A stretch of 64,000 nt of DNA, taken from JABSQH01 sp965230015 (GTDB lineage: Bacteria > Actinomycetota > Acidimicrobiia > Acidimicrobiales > Ilumatobacteraceae). The stretch spans positions 558,001 through 622,000 of the forward strand of contig CBDDKF010000002.1 in assembly GCA_965230015.1 (NCBI GenBank). Reading direction: 5' to 3'. Shown piece after piece: positions 53,900 to 62,503 of this stretch. Below the pieces are notes generated by a model that saw nothing but the letters and a program-made list of their open reading frames with translations, was not told the origin of the DNA and ran no database searches. The translations under genes were made by a program, and so were the position numbers. How positions within the stretch are numbered: position 1 is the stretch's first letter; each line of letters starts with the position of its first letter.

Positions 53900-54588
53900 T
53901 CTCCTCCAGGGCGCTCGCCGGGATCGGGGCGGGCGTGTTGGGCGTGGCCGTCGTGGCCGCCCTCACTGCCACCAACTCCGGCGCCGACGATGCTCCGGCA
54001 ACCGCCGCGACCGTCGCTCCTCAGATGGACGAGGTGACCACACCCTCACCCGATCCAGCGCCGGACCTGTCGTCGACTCCATCGGCGCCGCCGTCGACCT
54101 CCCCGTCGACGACCGAGCCGTCGATCGACCTGCCCAACCGCGGAGTGCACCCCGAGTTCCGCGAAATCGACGGTTGGCTACAGAGCGACGTGACCTCGCT
54201 CGAGGAGCTGCGCGGCAAGGTCGTCGCCGTGCAGTTCTGGACGTTCGGTTGTCACAACTGCACTGCCACGCTGCCGCACATGCAGGCGCTGTACGAGAAC
54301 TACGGCGGTGACGATTTCGAGATCGTCGGCATCCATGCGCCCGAGTTCGACTGGGAAGCCGACGTGGGCAACATCGAGGATGCCGCCGAGGAGCTCGGCG
54401 TGACCTGGCCGATCGTGCTCGACACCAACAAGCGCACCTTCCACTACTGGCAAGAGGGCCCGACCGGCCACTGGCCACGCATCTACCTCCTCGACCGCGA
54501 CGGCAACATCCGCTACGACCACATCGGCGAAGGCCGCTACGACGAGATCGACGAAGCGGTGCAAGCGCTCCTCGCCGAACCGGCCTGA
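53896..54588 (+). CDS. TlpA-like thioredoxin-fold protein, membrane-anchored
   Basis: 230 aa from the GTG at 53896, which overlaps the oxidoreductase stop. An N-terminal hydrophobic anchor is followed by a Pro/Thr/Ser-rich spacer (TPSPDPAPDLSSTPSAPPST) and a redoxin domain with the CxxC motif WTFGCHNCTATLPH and the cis-Pro region near HWPRIYLLD. Works outside the membrane as a disulfide reductant or isomerase, fed by the CcdA-like protein encoded next. Confidence 0.92.
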   Translation: MISSRALAGIGAGVLGVAVVAALTATNSGADDAPATAATVAPQMDEVTTPSPDPAPDLSSTPSAPPSTSPSTTEPSIDLPNRGVHPEFREIDGWLQSDVTSLEELRGKVVAVQFWTFGCHNCTATLPHMQALYENYGGDDFEIVGIHAPEFDWEADVGNIEDAAEELGVTWPIVLDTNKRTFHYWQEGPTGHWPRIYLLDRDGNIRYDHIGEGRYDEIDEAVQALLAEPA

Positions 54589-54601
54589 CTCGGGGCATTC
54601 G

Positions 54602-55207
54602 GTGCTCGCCGCCTTCGCCGAGGCACTCAGAGCGACGTGGCAGCCGTGCACCCTCGTGCTCGTGTTGCCACCGCTCGCTGCGGTGGTGCTCACTCGTGGC
54701 CGTTGGGCGCCGCTGGCGGCCACGATGGTCGGCGCCGTTGTGGGCGGTTGGGTGTTCGCCGCCAACGTCGTGTTCCTGTCCGGGTTGCGCTTGCAACTGA
54801 CCGGCGTGCTCGTCGCGGCCGCACTCGGCGTGCTCGCAGCGGCGACCTTCCGGGTCGGGCCAACGTGGATGCGCAACCCGACAACGCAGGGCCTGTTGGC
54901 GGGCCTCGTGGCATTCACCGCCGCGCTGTGGTGGCGGCCATGCGTGGGCAACGAGCTCGGAACGATTCTGTCCACTGCCGCCAACGACTCATTGGGCTCG
55001 GCGCTGCCGGGAATGACCGCCTACATGCTCGGCGCAATGACGCCGATTGCCCTCGTCGGTCTTGCCCTCCACGCGCTGTCGCCGCCCCGGCAGGCGATGC
55101 AGTGGATCGGCGGCACCGCCGCGATCGTCGGTGTGGGTTTCTCGGCCCTGCTGGTCGCAGATCGGCACAGCGACATCGTGTCCACGCTCACCCGTTGGAC
55201 GCTGTAG
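54602..55207 (+). CDS. CcdA-like integral membrane protein
   Basis: 201 aa from the GTG at 54602, 13 bp after the TlpA-like gene. Six hydrophobic helices. Two Pro-Cys motifs in membrane helices (TWQPCTLVLVLPPL and WWRPCVGNEL) match the CcdA/DsbD pair of transmembrane cysteines that move reducing equivalents across the membrane. Predicted to reduce the TlpA-like protein. Assignment rests on topology, the Cys pair and gene context; overall similarity to CcdA is weak. Confidence 0.65.
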   Translation: MLAAFAEALRATWQPCTLVLVLPPLAAVVLTRGRWAPLAATMVGAVVGGWVFAANVVFLSGLRLQLTGVLVAAALGVLAAATFRVGPTWMRNPTTQGLLAGLVAFTAALWWRPCVGNELGTILSTAANDSLGSALPGMTAYMLGAMTPIALVGLALHALSPPRQAMQWIGGTAAIVGVGFSALLVADRHSDIVSTLTRWTL

Positions 55208-55222
55208 CACCGGTGCCCCGCC

Positions 55223-55395
55223 ACCGGTGAGCGAAGCGGCCGGCCCACAGGAAGCGCACTGCCTCACCGCAACGCGCACCCACCCGCGACCGGTGAGCGA
55301 AGCGGCCCACAGGGAGCGCATTACCTCACCGCAACGCGCACCCACCCGCGACCGGTGAGCGAAGCGGCCCACAGGGAGCGCACTGCCTCACCGCA
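55223..55395. repeat. Three tandem REP-like units
   Basis: Units start with ACCGGTGAGCGAAGCGGC at 55223, 55289 and 55351 (spacing 66 and 62 bp) and each ends with a CTCACCG arm; units two and three are nearly identical. The same core CGGTGAGCGAA is found at 36.1 kb. The array lies between the convergent CcdA-like and FUSC genes and slightly enters the 3' end of the latter. Confidence 0.85.
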
Positions 55396-57457
55396 GGTGG
55401 CGGGCGATGGTGAGTGCATTGCGGTGCATCACCGAGGCGTCGGTGTGGATCCGTACCCCGAGTCGCCCGAACGGATCGTCGTCGGACGCCGAGGGCGACG
55501 CAGCCGAACGTGCTCCGTGCGCTGCCGATGTGCCCGGCGCGGCCTCGGCCTCGGCGCGGTCGGGTTCGCCGAACGGATCGCTCTCCACGGTGGTGAAGAG
55601 CGCATCGATGCCATCGAGCACGTCGGGTGCATCACCGACGACGGGGGCAACGACGTCGGGCCCATCACCTTGGGCGCGCGACAACATGGCCACCGCTGTG
55701 GTGCTCTCGATCACCGAACGCGTGCGTCCGCAATAGGCGAGGACCGCCGCCGGAGCGACCCATCGCGATCGGGGCTCAGAGAGCATTCGGCGCAACGAGG
55801 CCTCGGCGTTCGAACGTCGGCGCTCGGCCGCCATATGGGCACGATGGACGTCGCGCGCCGGGCCACCGACGGCGATAGCCCGCAGGTAGGCGGCCGCTGC
55901 CGCCGCGGCGGCGCCGAGGGTGCCCGCAAGCGTCGTTCGTTCCCACATCGGCCACAGCACGAGTCCGCCCAAGAAGGCGAGCGCGCCACCGATCAAGGTG
56001 TCGAACAGGCGCAAGAACACCACGTCGGCGTTGGCGTCGGCGATCGCCAGCAACAGGATGACCGACGGCGTGAGCGCGACCACACCGACGGCGTAGTTCG
56101 CTTCGATCACCGTCCCCAGCGCAAACGTGGCGACGATCAATGCCACCGCAAGGAGCCAGGGGTAGTCGCCGAGCAACAACACCAGCCCGAGCGCGACGAG
56201 CACACCGAGCACCGTGCCGACGACGCGTTGCAACCCTCGATCGAGCGTGGAGCCGAAGTCGGGCTTGAGCACCGTCACCACGGTCAACGGAATCCAATAG
56301 CCCCGTTCGAACGGATCGAGCAGCGCCAACACCTCGGCGACCGTGACGACCACCCCCAACCGAACGGCGTGACGGAACACCAGCGATTCCAGGTCGAACA
56401 ACGAGCGCAGCTGCACGGCCAGCCCGTGACGAGATCGCCCATCGGCGTACTCGGCGGGCCAGTCGGCCTGCGGTTCGGTCAGGTCGCCCGCCATGCGCAG
56501 GATGGCGCCGCGAGCAATGGCCTCGTTGCCGTCGAGATCTGCGGCGATCAGTCGGGTCAGTGCGTTCCTGAGCGACTCGGTCTCCCAGTCCTCGGCGCTC
56601 CGCACCGAATCCGCGATCGCCCGGCAACACGCTTCGACTTCGGCAATCGCCTCCACGACTTCCGGAGCGGGCTCCGCCAGATTGCCCATCGCTCGATCGA
56701 GCGCGCCGAGGCCCAGCTCGACGGTCTCTGCTGCGGCAAGTGCGTCGATGGCCCGGCGCATGCCGAGCTTGCCATGATGATGTCCGTCGAGCACTGCGTC
56801 GCGGGCGGCCACGAGGTCGGCGGCGATCTGATCCCGAGCCGCCGAGCGGGCATGTTCGTCGTGGGGCATGTCCGCAAGGAACTGCGCGACGCGCCCATAC
56901 AACGCATTCAACGCGGAGTGCTCAGGCGCATCCGGCTTGATGGGCCACACCACAAACGTTGCCAACAACGCCCACGAGCAGCCGATCACGAAGTACAACA
57001 CGCGCAGCGCCAGGTCGGGGTCGCCTTCTGGTAGGCCGAGCCCGACGATGAACATCACTGCGGCAACGAACCCGACCCCGTTGGCCGCTGGTCCGATGTC
57101 GGCGGCGAGCGCGCTGGCCAGCGTCCACAGCATCACGCACACGATCACCAGCACCGGATGGCCCACGACGACCGTCGCCAGCGCAATCGCTGCGGTGATG
57201 CTGATCGAGGCGGCGACCATAGCGACGAGCCGTCGGCGATACGGCCCACCCGGATCGGCGATTCCCACGTTGAGCGCGGCCAGCGTGATGTACATGGCCA
57301 CCTCGACTCGATCGACCGAGAGACCGATCAGGATCGGCGCGCCGACGATGATGGCCAGCCGCACGCCGTGACGGACGTCGACGCGCAGCGGGTCGAAGTG
57401 CAGCGCCCGTCGGAGCTGCTCGATAAACGGTGGGCGCCTGATCGCCACCTCCGACAC
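55388..57457 (-). CDS. FUSC-family (aromatic acid exporter-like) membrane protein
   Basis: 689 aa from the GTG at 57457; the TAGGGT box 8 nt upstream supports this start over in-frame codons further upstream. Two blocks of about six hydrophobic helices (first 190 residues and residues about 350-510) separated by a soluble helical domain, then a C-terminal cytoplasmic region. The FUSC motif YWIPLTVVTVLKPDFGSTL...QRVVGTVLG is in the second block. Relatives (AaeB, YccS) export aromatic carboxylates or act in stress protection. The C-terminus crosses the last REP-like unit. Confidence 0.88.
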   Translation of the reverse strand: MSEVAIRRPPFIEQLRRALHFDPLRVDVRHGVRLAIIVGAPILIGLSVDRVEVAMYITLAALNVGIADPGGPYRRRLVAMVAASISITAAIALATVVVGHPVLVIVCVMLWTLASALAADIGPAANGVGFVAAVMFIVGLGLPEGDPDLALRVLYFVIGCSWALLATFVVWPIKPDAPEHSALNALYGRVAQFLADMPHDEHARSAARDQIAADLVAARDAVLDGHHHGKLGMRRAIDALAAAETVELGLGALDRAMGNLAEPAPEVVEAIAEVEACCRAIADSVRSAEDWETESLRNALTRLIAADLDGNEAIARGAILRMAGDLTEPQADWPAEYADGRSRHGLAVQLRSLFDLESLVFRHAVRLGVVVTVAEVLALLDPFERGYWIPLTVVTVLKPDFGSTLDRGLQRVVGTVLGVLVALGLVLLLGDYPWLLAVALIVATFALGTVIEANYAVGVVALTPSVILLLAIADANADVVFLRLFDTLIGGALAFLGGLVLWPMWERTTLAGTLGAAAAAAAAYLRAIAVGGPARDVHRAHMAAERRRSNAEASLRRMLSEPRSRWVAPAAVLAYCGRTRSVIESTTAVAMLSRAQGDGPDVVAPVVGDAPDVLDGIDALFTTVESDPFGEPDRAEAEAAPGTSAAHGARSAASPSASDDDPFGRLGVRIHTDASVMHRNALTIARHLR

Positions 57458-57465
57458 GAGGCGCA

Positions 57466-57471
57466 ACCCTA
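57466..57471 (-). promoter_or_regulatory. -10 box of a leaderless promoter for the FUSC gene
   Basis: TAGGGT on the minus strand ends 8 nt before the GTG at 57457. The CCTAGG around it is palindromic, so the same site may serve the divergent gene at 57490. Confidence 0.4.
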
Positions 57472-57489
57472 GGGGTTTGGCGCCAGCAC

Positions 57490-58518
57490 ATGAGCGACTC
57501 CGACGATCTGCAGAGCAGCCATGATGGCGAGATGACACTGAGCGATCGCACCCATCCGCTGGTTTGGCTCGTCATCGGGGCGCTGTTGGCAGCGACCGCG
57601 ATCGTGGGTCTGGATCGCAGCATCGCGGTCGATGCCGCTCCGGGCGACCTCGACTCGACGTACGTCCCCGTGGCGCCGTGCCGCGCCTTCGACTATCGCC
57701 CAGGCGCCGACAACGTCGGCGACCGCAACACCGCACTCGGCGAAGGCGAAGTCCATACGCAGCAAATCACCGGCAACGTCGGCAACTGTGCCGGCGCATC
57801 GGCCGTGCCATCGACGGCGGTCGGTGTTGCGCTCAACGTCACCATCGTGGGGCCAACGGCGCAGTCGAACCTGCGCCTGTACCCGGCCGACGTGGAGTCA
57901 CCATTGGTCTCGAATCTGAACTGGCTCGCTGGTCAATCACCGACACCCAACAAGGTCGACGTGAAGCTGTCGCCATCGGGTGCGATCAAGGTCGAGAACT
58001 TCAAAGGCAGCGTGTTCGTTGTCGGTGACGTCGTTGGGTACTACACCAATTCGTCGCTCACCGAGCTCGCGGGCGACGTGAACGCGTTGCAGCAACAGGT
58101 GGTGTCGCTCGAACAACGCCTCGCCGCAGCGGAGGACAGCCTGCCGTTCACCCTCCAGAAGCGGGAGCCCATCGGCTCGATCCCTGAGCCGGGTGTGGAC
58201 ACGCTCGCCGAGATCACTGTTACGGCACCGGTCGACGGCTTCGTCCTGGTCAACTCGGTCCTGACGGTCTCCTCGAGTCCGGCTGGGACGATCGTGTCGT
58301 GCAGTCTGACGGACGGAACGACACAAGACGCCAACTACGAGCAGTACTGGACGTCGCCTGATGTCCTGTTCCGCGGCGGGCAACTGACCGGACTGCGTCG
58401 CTTCCCCATCAACGCCGGCGAGCAGGCGACCTACCGGTTGATCTGTTCCATCCTGGTCGGCAACACGAGTTCAGCCAACGACATCGTCCTCACCGCCACC
58501 TTCACGCCCGCGCCGTAG
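57490..58518 (+). CDS. Secreted or membrane-anchored protein with DTR-type repeat
   Basis: 342 aa, ATG at 57490; no Shine-Dalgarno, possibly leaderless (an ATG at 57532 is an alternative). One N-terminal hydrophobic segment (LVWLVIGALLAATAIVGL), then a unit beginning YVPVAPCRAFDYRPG and ending VFVVGDVVGYY, the same repeat class as the protein at 72-1493. A short coiled coil follows (DVNALQQQVVSLEQRLAAAE), then a beta-rich C-terminal domain with two Cys (VSCSLTD, RLICSIL). Extracellular; function unknown. Coiled coil suggests oligomerisation. Confidence 0.8.
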   Translation: MSDSDDLQSSHDGEMTLSDRTHPLVWLVIGALLAATAIVGLDRSIAVDAAPGDLDSTYVPVAPCRAFDYRPGADNVGDRNTALGEGEVHTQQITGNVGNCAGASAVPSTAVGVALNVTIVGPTAQSNLRLYPADVESPLVSNLNWLAGQSPTPNKVDVKLSPSGAIKVENFKGSVFVVGDVVGYYTNSSLTELAGDVNALQQQVVSLEQRLAAAEDSLPFTLQKREPIGSIPEPGVDTLAEITVTAPVDGFVLVNSVLTVSSSPAGTIVSCSLTDGTTQDANYEQYWTSPDVLFRGGQLTGLRRFPINAGEQATYRLICSILVGNTSSANDIVLTATFTPAP

Positions 58519-58523
58519 CGTCG

Positions 58524-60320
58524 TCAGGCTCCGAGCACGGATTGCGGCACTTCGACCACACGCGCCCGCAGCCACTCACCGACGGCTTTGGCCTGCGCGT
58601 CCTGGCGGGTTGACGCGGCGACACCCTCGTCGAGCAGCCCACGGATCACGAAGTTGAGCGACCGCAGGTTGGGGAACCGATAGCGGTCGACCGGCAGGTC
58701 GGCTGCCTCAGGAAGAAGCTCGCGCAGTCGGTCGACGGTCAGTTCGTTGTCGAGCCACGCCCAGGCGGCGTCGCTCCGGGCGAAGACCCCCAGGTTGGCG
58801 TCGCCGCCCTTGTCGCCGGAGCGCGTGCCGGCGAATCGACCGATCGGTGTGGCCACCAGATCGACCGGCGGCACCTCGACGGGTGGCGGCACGTCGATCG
58901 ACAGTTGGCCACCGGTCGGCGCAACCGAGTCGACCTGCGTCGTCGCGACCTTGCCGTCGGGGGCGCGCACGTGGATGTACTGCGGCACGAGATCGTTGGG
59001 CACCCTCGCCGGTCGGTACACGCCGAACGGCGACGCTGCGCTCGGCCCGCCCCCGAGGCCGTACATCCCGGGAATCCCAGCGAGCGCCGTGTGCACCATC
59101 GCGTCGGCGAAGGTGCGACCGACCTTGCGCTCGTCGGCATCTTTCACCGTCACGGTCCACACCGCGGTGGCGTGCTCCTGCGTGACCGGATCGGCGTGCT
59201 CGGTGCGTACGGTGCGGTCGTCGATGGCATCGAAGTCGTCGGGACCCAAGGGGCACGCGTCCCAGAACGTCGCTTTGGCCAGCCGTTCCTTGGCCTCGAT
59301 GTCGAGCCCGGTCAGCGCCACCGAGAACGAGTTGCGATATCCGCCGAGCTCGTTCATCGCCACCTTGAGGGTCGACGGCGGCGCCTCGCCGAGCACACCC
59401 GAGATACGCACTCGATCGTCGTCGACCTGGTCGACCTCGATGGTGTCGAAGCGGGCCGTCACGTCGGGGCCGAGATAGCGCGGGCCGCCGATCTCGTACA
59501 GGAGCTGGGAGGTGACGGTGCCAACCGAGACCGCGCCACCCGTCCCGTCGTGCTTGCCGATGATCGACGACCCATCGGCCGCGATCTCAGCCCACGGAAA
59601 CCCGAACCGGGCCCGTCCGCCGACCTCGTCGTAGCCCGGGATCTCCTCGAAGAAGCTGTAGTTCCCGCCGGTTGCCTGCGCGCTGCACTCGATGACGTGG
59701 CCGGCAACGACCGCGCCAGCGAGTTGGTCGAAGTCGTCGCGCTGCCAGCCGTGATGCCACGCCGCCGGTCCGCAAGTGACCGCAGCGTCGGTGACCCGGC
59801 CGGTGATCACGATGTCGGCACCGCCCGCGAGCGCCTCGACGATGCCGAAGCACCCGAGGTACGCGTTGGCCGTGAGGTACTTGCCAGGATCGCCGAGCGA
59901 GCCACCATGCGCATCGTCGAACGGCTGCAGCGCGCCCGATGCAGCGAGTTCTTCGATGCGCGGCATCAGGTCGTCGCCGTCGATCCAGGCGATGGTCGGG
60001 TGGAGTCCGAGCCGGTCGGCCACCTCGGCCACGGCGTCGGCGCATCCGTCCGGGTCGAGGCCCCCGGCGTTCGACACCACCTTGATGTTGCGATCGAGAC
60101 AGGTGCCCATCACCTGCTCCATCTGGGTGACGAACGTGCGGGCGTATCCGCCGCTGGGCCGCTTGGCGCGTATTCGGCTGAGGATCAACATCGTCAGCTC
60201 GGCCAGCCAGTCGCCCGTGAGTACGTCGATCGGACCACCGTCGACCATCTCCTGGGCGCCCGATGGGCGATCGCCGAAGAACCCCGAACAGTTGGCGATG
60301 CGAATTGGTGCGGTGCTCAT
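58524..60320 (-). CDS. atuA: AtuA-family (DUF1446) protein
   Basis: 598 aa, ATG at 60320 overlapping the carboxylase stop (TAATG). Begins IRIANCSGFFGDRPSGAQEM, the DUF1446 hallmark, with VVSNAGGLDPDGC, ADIVITGRVTDAAVTCGP and a C-terminal segment GTRSGDKGGDANLGVFAR that corresponds to the AtuA-like ferredoxin-fold part. AtuA is needed for growth on citronellol/geraniol in Pseudomonas but its reaction is unresolved. Last gene of a carboxyltransferase-biotin carboxylase-AtuA operon. Confidence 0.9.
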   Translation of the reverse strand: MSTAPIRIANCSGFFGDRPSGAQEMVDGGPIDVLTGDWLAELTMLILSRIRAKRPSGGYARTFVTQMEQVMGTCLDRNIKVVSNAGGLDPDGCADAVAEVADRLGLHPTIAWIDGDDLMPRIEELAASGALQPFDDAHGGSLGDPGKYLTANAYLGCFGIVEALAGGADIVITGRVTDAAVTCGPAAWHHGWQRDDFDQLAGAVVAGHVIECSAQATGGNYSFFEEIPGYDEVGGRARFGFPWAEIAADGSSIIGKHDGTGGAVSVGTVTSQLLYEIGGPRYLGPDVTARFDTIEVDQVDDDRVRISGVLGEAPPSTLKVAMNELGGYRNSFSVALTGLDIEAKERLAKATFWDACPLGPDDFDAIDDRTVRTEHADPVTQEHATAVWTVTVKDADERKVGRTFADAMVHTALAGIPGMYGLGGGPSAASPFGVYRPARVPNDLVPQYIHVRAPDGKVATTQVDSVAPTGGQLSIDVPPPVEVPPVDLVATPIGRFAGTRSGDKGGDANLGVFARSDAAWAWLDNELTVDRLRELLPEAADLPVDRYRFPNLRSLNFVIRGLLDEGVAASTRQDAQAKAVGEWLRARVVEVPQSVLGA

Positions 60321-62494
60321 TAGTCCGCTCCCCCGCCGTCGTCGGTGTCGGGGTGATCGAGGGCAACCAGCAGATCACCGGTGTCGACTCGGTCGCCGAC
60401 GGCGAAGCGCACTTCGGCGACCACGGCATCGGAACTCGCCGTGATCTTGTGCTCCATCTTCATCGCCTCGACCACCATCAACACGTCGCCATCGGCGACC
60501 GCGTCACCTGCGGCGACATGCACCGCGATCACCGTGCCGGGCAGCGGACAGATCGGCCCACCACCCTCGGCGTCGCCGTCGTGCGACACGAAGCGCGGCG
60601 CCAGCGTCCACGTCATCGCGCCGATCGCCGAGCGGACGTGCACGGTCTGGCCACCGACCTGACCGCCGACAAGCACGTCGAGATCGTCGTCGGGCGGCGG
60701 GATCAGGTCGGCTTCGACACGCACCCGTCGCCCGTCGACCTCGATCGCCAGTTGCGCCGCTCGATCACCGAGTGTGCGTTCGAGGATGCGCACGGCCACT
60801 CGCTCGCGTTCGTCGTCGGGCAACGTTCCGTCGTCGAGTGGTTCCGGCCATGGGCCGACCGCCACGTCGACGTCGATGATGTCGGCGCCTTCGCGCCCGG
60901 CCTGCTCGGGGTCGTTGCGCACGTGGAACTCGAGATGGCGGGTGAGTCCCCTGGCCGACGTCCACACCTGCCGTTGCCCAACGGTGCGCAGGTTGCGCCA
61001 GCCGGTCGGCGCGAACCCGAATCCCGGACCGTCAGCCCGTGCCCACCCTTCGTCGGCGAGCGCGGCAGCGATCAGCAACGAGACCTCGTCGTCGCCGGTC
61101 GGGCCGTGTGCGGCGACCACTCCTGGATGTTCATCGAGGTACGCGGTTGGCGTCGCCGCTGCCAGGAAGTCGGGCTCGACGAGGATCTCGGCGAGGGTGT
61201 CGAGGTTGGTGTGCAACCCGGTGATCTGGCTGCTGCGCATCGACCGGGCGAGCGACAGCGCTGCGCCGCGGCGCGTATCGCCGTAGCCGATCACCTTGGC
61301 GAGCAGCGAGTCGTAGTCGGGTGAGACGATCGCGCCGTCGCGGAACCCGGTGTCGACGCGCACGCCGTTGCCGGCACCCTCGAACGACTCGGCCTCGCCG
61401 ATCACGAAACGGCCGACGGTGCCCGTCGACGGCAACCATCCCGCTGCAGGGTCTTCGGCGACGACGCGCACCTCGATGGCGTGCCCGGCGAACTCGATGT
61501 CGGACTGGGTCATCGGGAGCGGCTCGCCGGCCGCCACTCGCAGCTGCAACTCGACGAGGTCGAGTCCGGTCACGGCTTCGGTCACGGGATGCTCGACCTG
61601 CAGTCGGGTGTTCACTTCCAAGAAGTTGATCGTTCCGTCGCCGCCGTCGGAGCCCTCGCCGACGAGGAACTCGATCGTCCCAGCGCCTCGGTAGCTCACC
61701 CGCTCCGCGAGCGCGAGCGCTCCCGAGCACAACGCATCGCGCGTCGCCGCAGAGATCCCGGCCGAGGGCGATTCCTCCACGATCTTCTGATTGCGCCGTT
61801 GAATCGAGCACTCGCGCTCACCGAGGTGCACCACGTTGCCGTGGGCATCGCCGATGACCTGCACCTCCACGTGCCGACCGCGCTCGAGGTAGGGCTCGAT
61901 GAACACCGTGCCGTCGCCGAACGCCGCCGCGGCCTCGCGCGACGCGGCCTCGACCGCCTCCGGGAGTTCGCCGACATCGCGCACGATGCGCATCCCCCGA
62001 CCGCCGCCGCCTGCAGCCGCCTTGACCAATACGGGCAGCGGGAGATCGTCGGGCAGCGTCCCGCTGAACGACGAACCCTCGATCTCCAGCAGCGGTGCAG
62101 TTGGCACCCCGGCGTCGATGGCCGTGCGCTTCGCCGCCACCTTGTCGCCGAGCAGCTCGATCTGCTCGGGCGTAGGGCCGACCCAGATCAACCCCGCCGC
62201 CTCCACGTCGCGGGCAAAGCCGGCATTCTCGGACAGGAAGCCGTAGCCCGGATGGATGGCGTCGGCGCCGTTGGCCAGCGCAGCCGCGATGATCGCTTCG
62301 CCGCGCAGATACGACTCGGCCGGTGTCGATCCGCCGAGTGCCACGGCGACGTCGACCGAGTCGACGTGCAGTGCGTTCACGTCCGGCTCGGAATACACGC
62401 CGACGGTGCCGATGCCGAGGCGGCGCGCGGTGCGGGCGATGCGTACGGCGATCTCCCCACGGTTGGCGATCAGGAGTGTGCTGATGTCGCTCAT
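60320..62494 (-). CDS. Acyl-CoA carboxylase biotin carboxylase/BCCP subunit (geranyl-/methylcrotonyl-CoA type)
   Basis: 724 aa, ATG at 62494. Biotin carboxylase domain: LIANRGEIAVRIARTARRLG, ATP-grasp loop KAAAGGGGRGMRIV, ECSIQRRNQKIVEESPS and EVNTRLQVEHPVTEAVTG. A middle linker domain leads to a C-terminal biotinyl domain with the biotin Lys679 in VVEAMKMEHKI. Carboxylates biotin with ATP and bicarbonate; the partner carboxyltransferase is encoded 9 bp upstream. With AtuA downstream, a geranyl-CoA-like or methylcrotonyl-CoA-like substrate is likely; sequence does not separate these. Confidence 0.93.
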   Translation of the reverse strand: MSDISTLLIANRGEIAVRIARTARRLGIGTVGVYSEPDVNALHVDSVDVAVALGGSTPAESYLRGEAIIAAALANGADAIHPGYGFLSENAGFARDVEAAGLIWVGPTPEQIELLGDKVAAKRTAIDAGVPTAPLLEIEGSSFSGTLPDDLPLPVLVKAAAGGGGRGMRIVRDVGELPEAVEAASREAAAAFGDGTVFIEPYLERGRHVEVQVIGDAHGNVVHLGERECSIQRRNQKIVEESPSAGISAATRDALCSGALALAERVSYRGAGTIEFLVGEGSDGGDGTINFLEVNTRLQVEHPVTEAVTGLDLVELQLRVAAGEPLPMTQSDIEFAGHAIEVRVVAEDPAAGWLPSTGTVGRFVIGEAESFEGAGNGVRVDTGFRDGAIVSPDYDSLLAKVIGYGDTRRGAALSLARSMRSSQITGLHTNLDTLAEILVEPDFLAAATPTAYLDEHPGVVAAHGPTGDDEVSLLIAAALADEGWARADGPGFGFAPTGWRNLRTVGQRQVWTSARGLTRHLEFHVRNDPEQAGREGADIIDVDVAVGPWPEPLDDGTLPDDERERVAVRILERTLGDRAAQLAIEVDGRRVRVEADLIPPPDDDLDVLVGGQVGGQTVHVRSAIGAMTWTLAPRFVSHDGDAEGGGPICPLPGTVIAVHVAAGDAVADGDVLMVVEAMKMEHKITASSDAVVAEVRFAVGDRVDTGDLLVALDHPDTDDGGGAD

Positions 62495-62503
62495 GTCGTC
62501 CCC

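Noticed and set aside
55223..55395. CRISPR-like appearance of regularly spaced repeats
   Set aside because: Consecutive units are nearly identical along their whole length, so there are no unique spacers, only three units, no cas genes; the same core recurs at other intergenic sites.
55355..57034. 559-codon plus-strand frame opposite the FUSC gene
   Set aside because: Antisense shadow; the minus-strand FUSC protein has a clear motif and topology.
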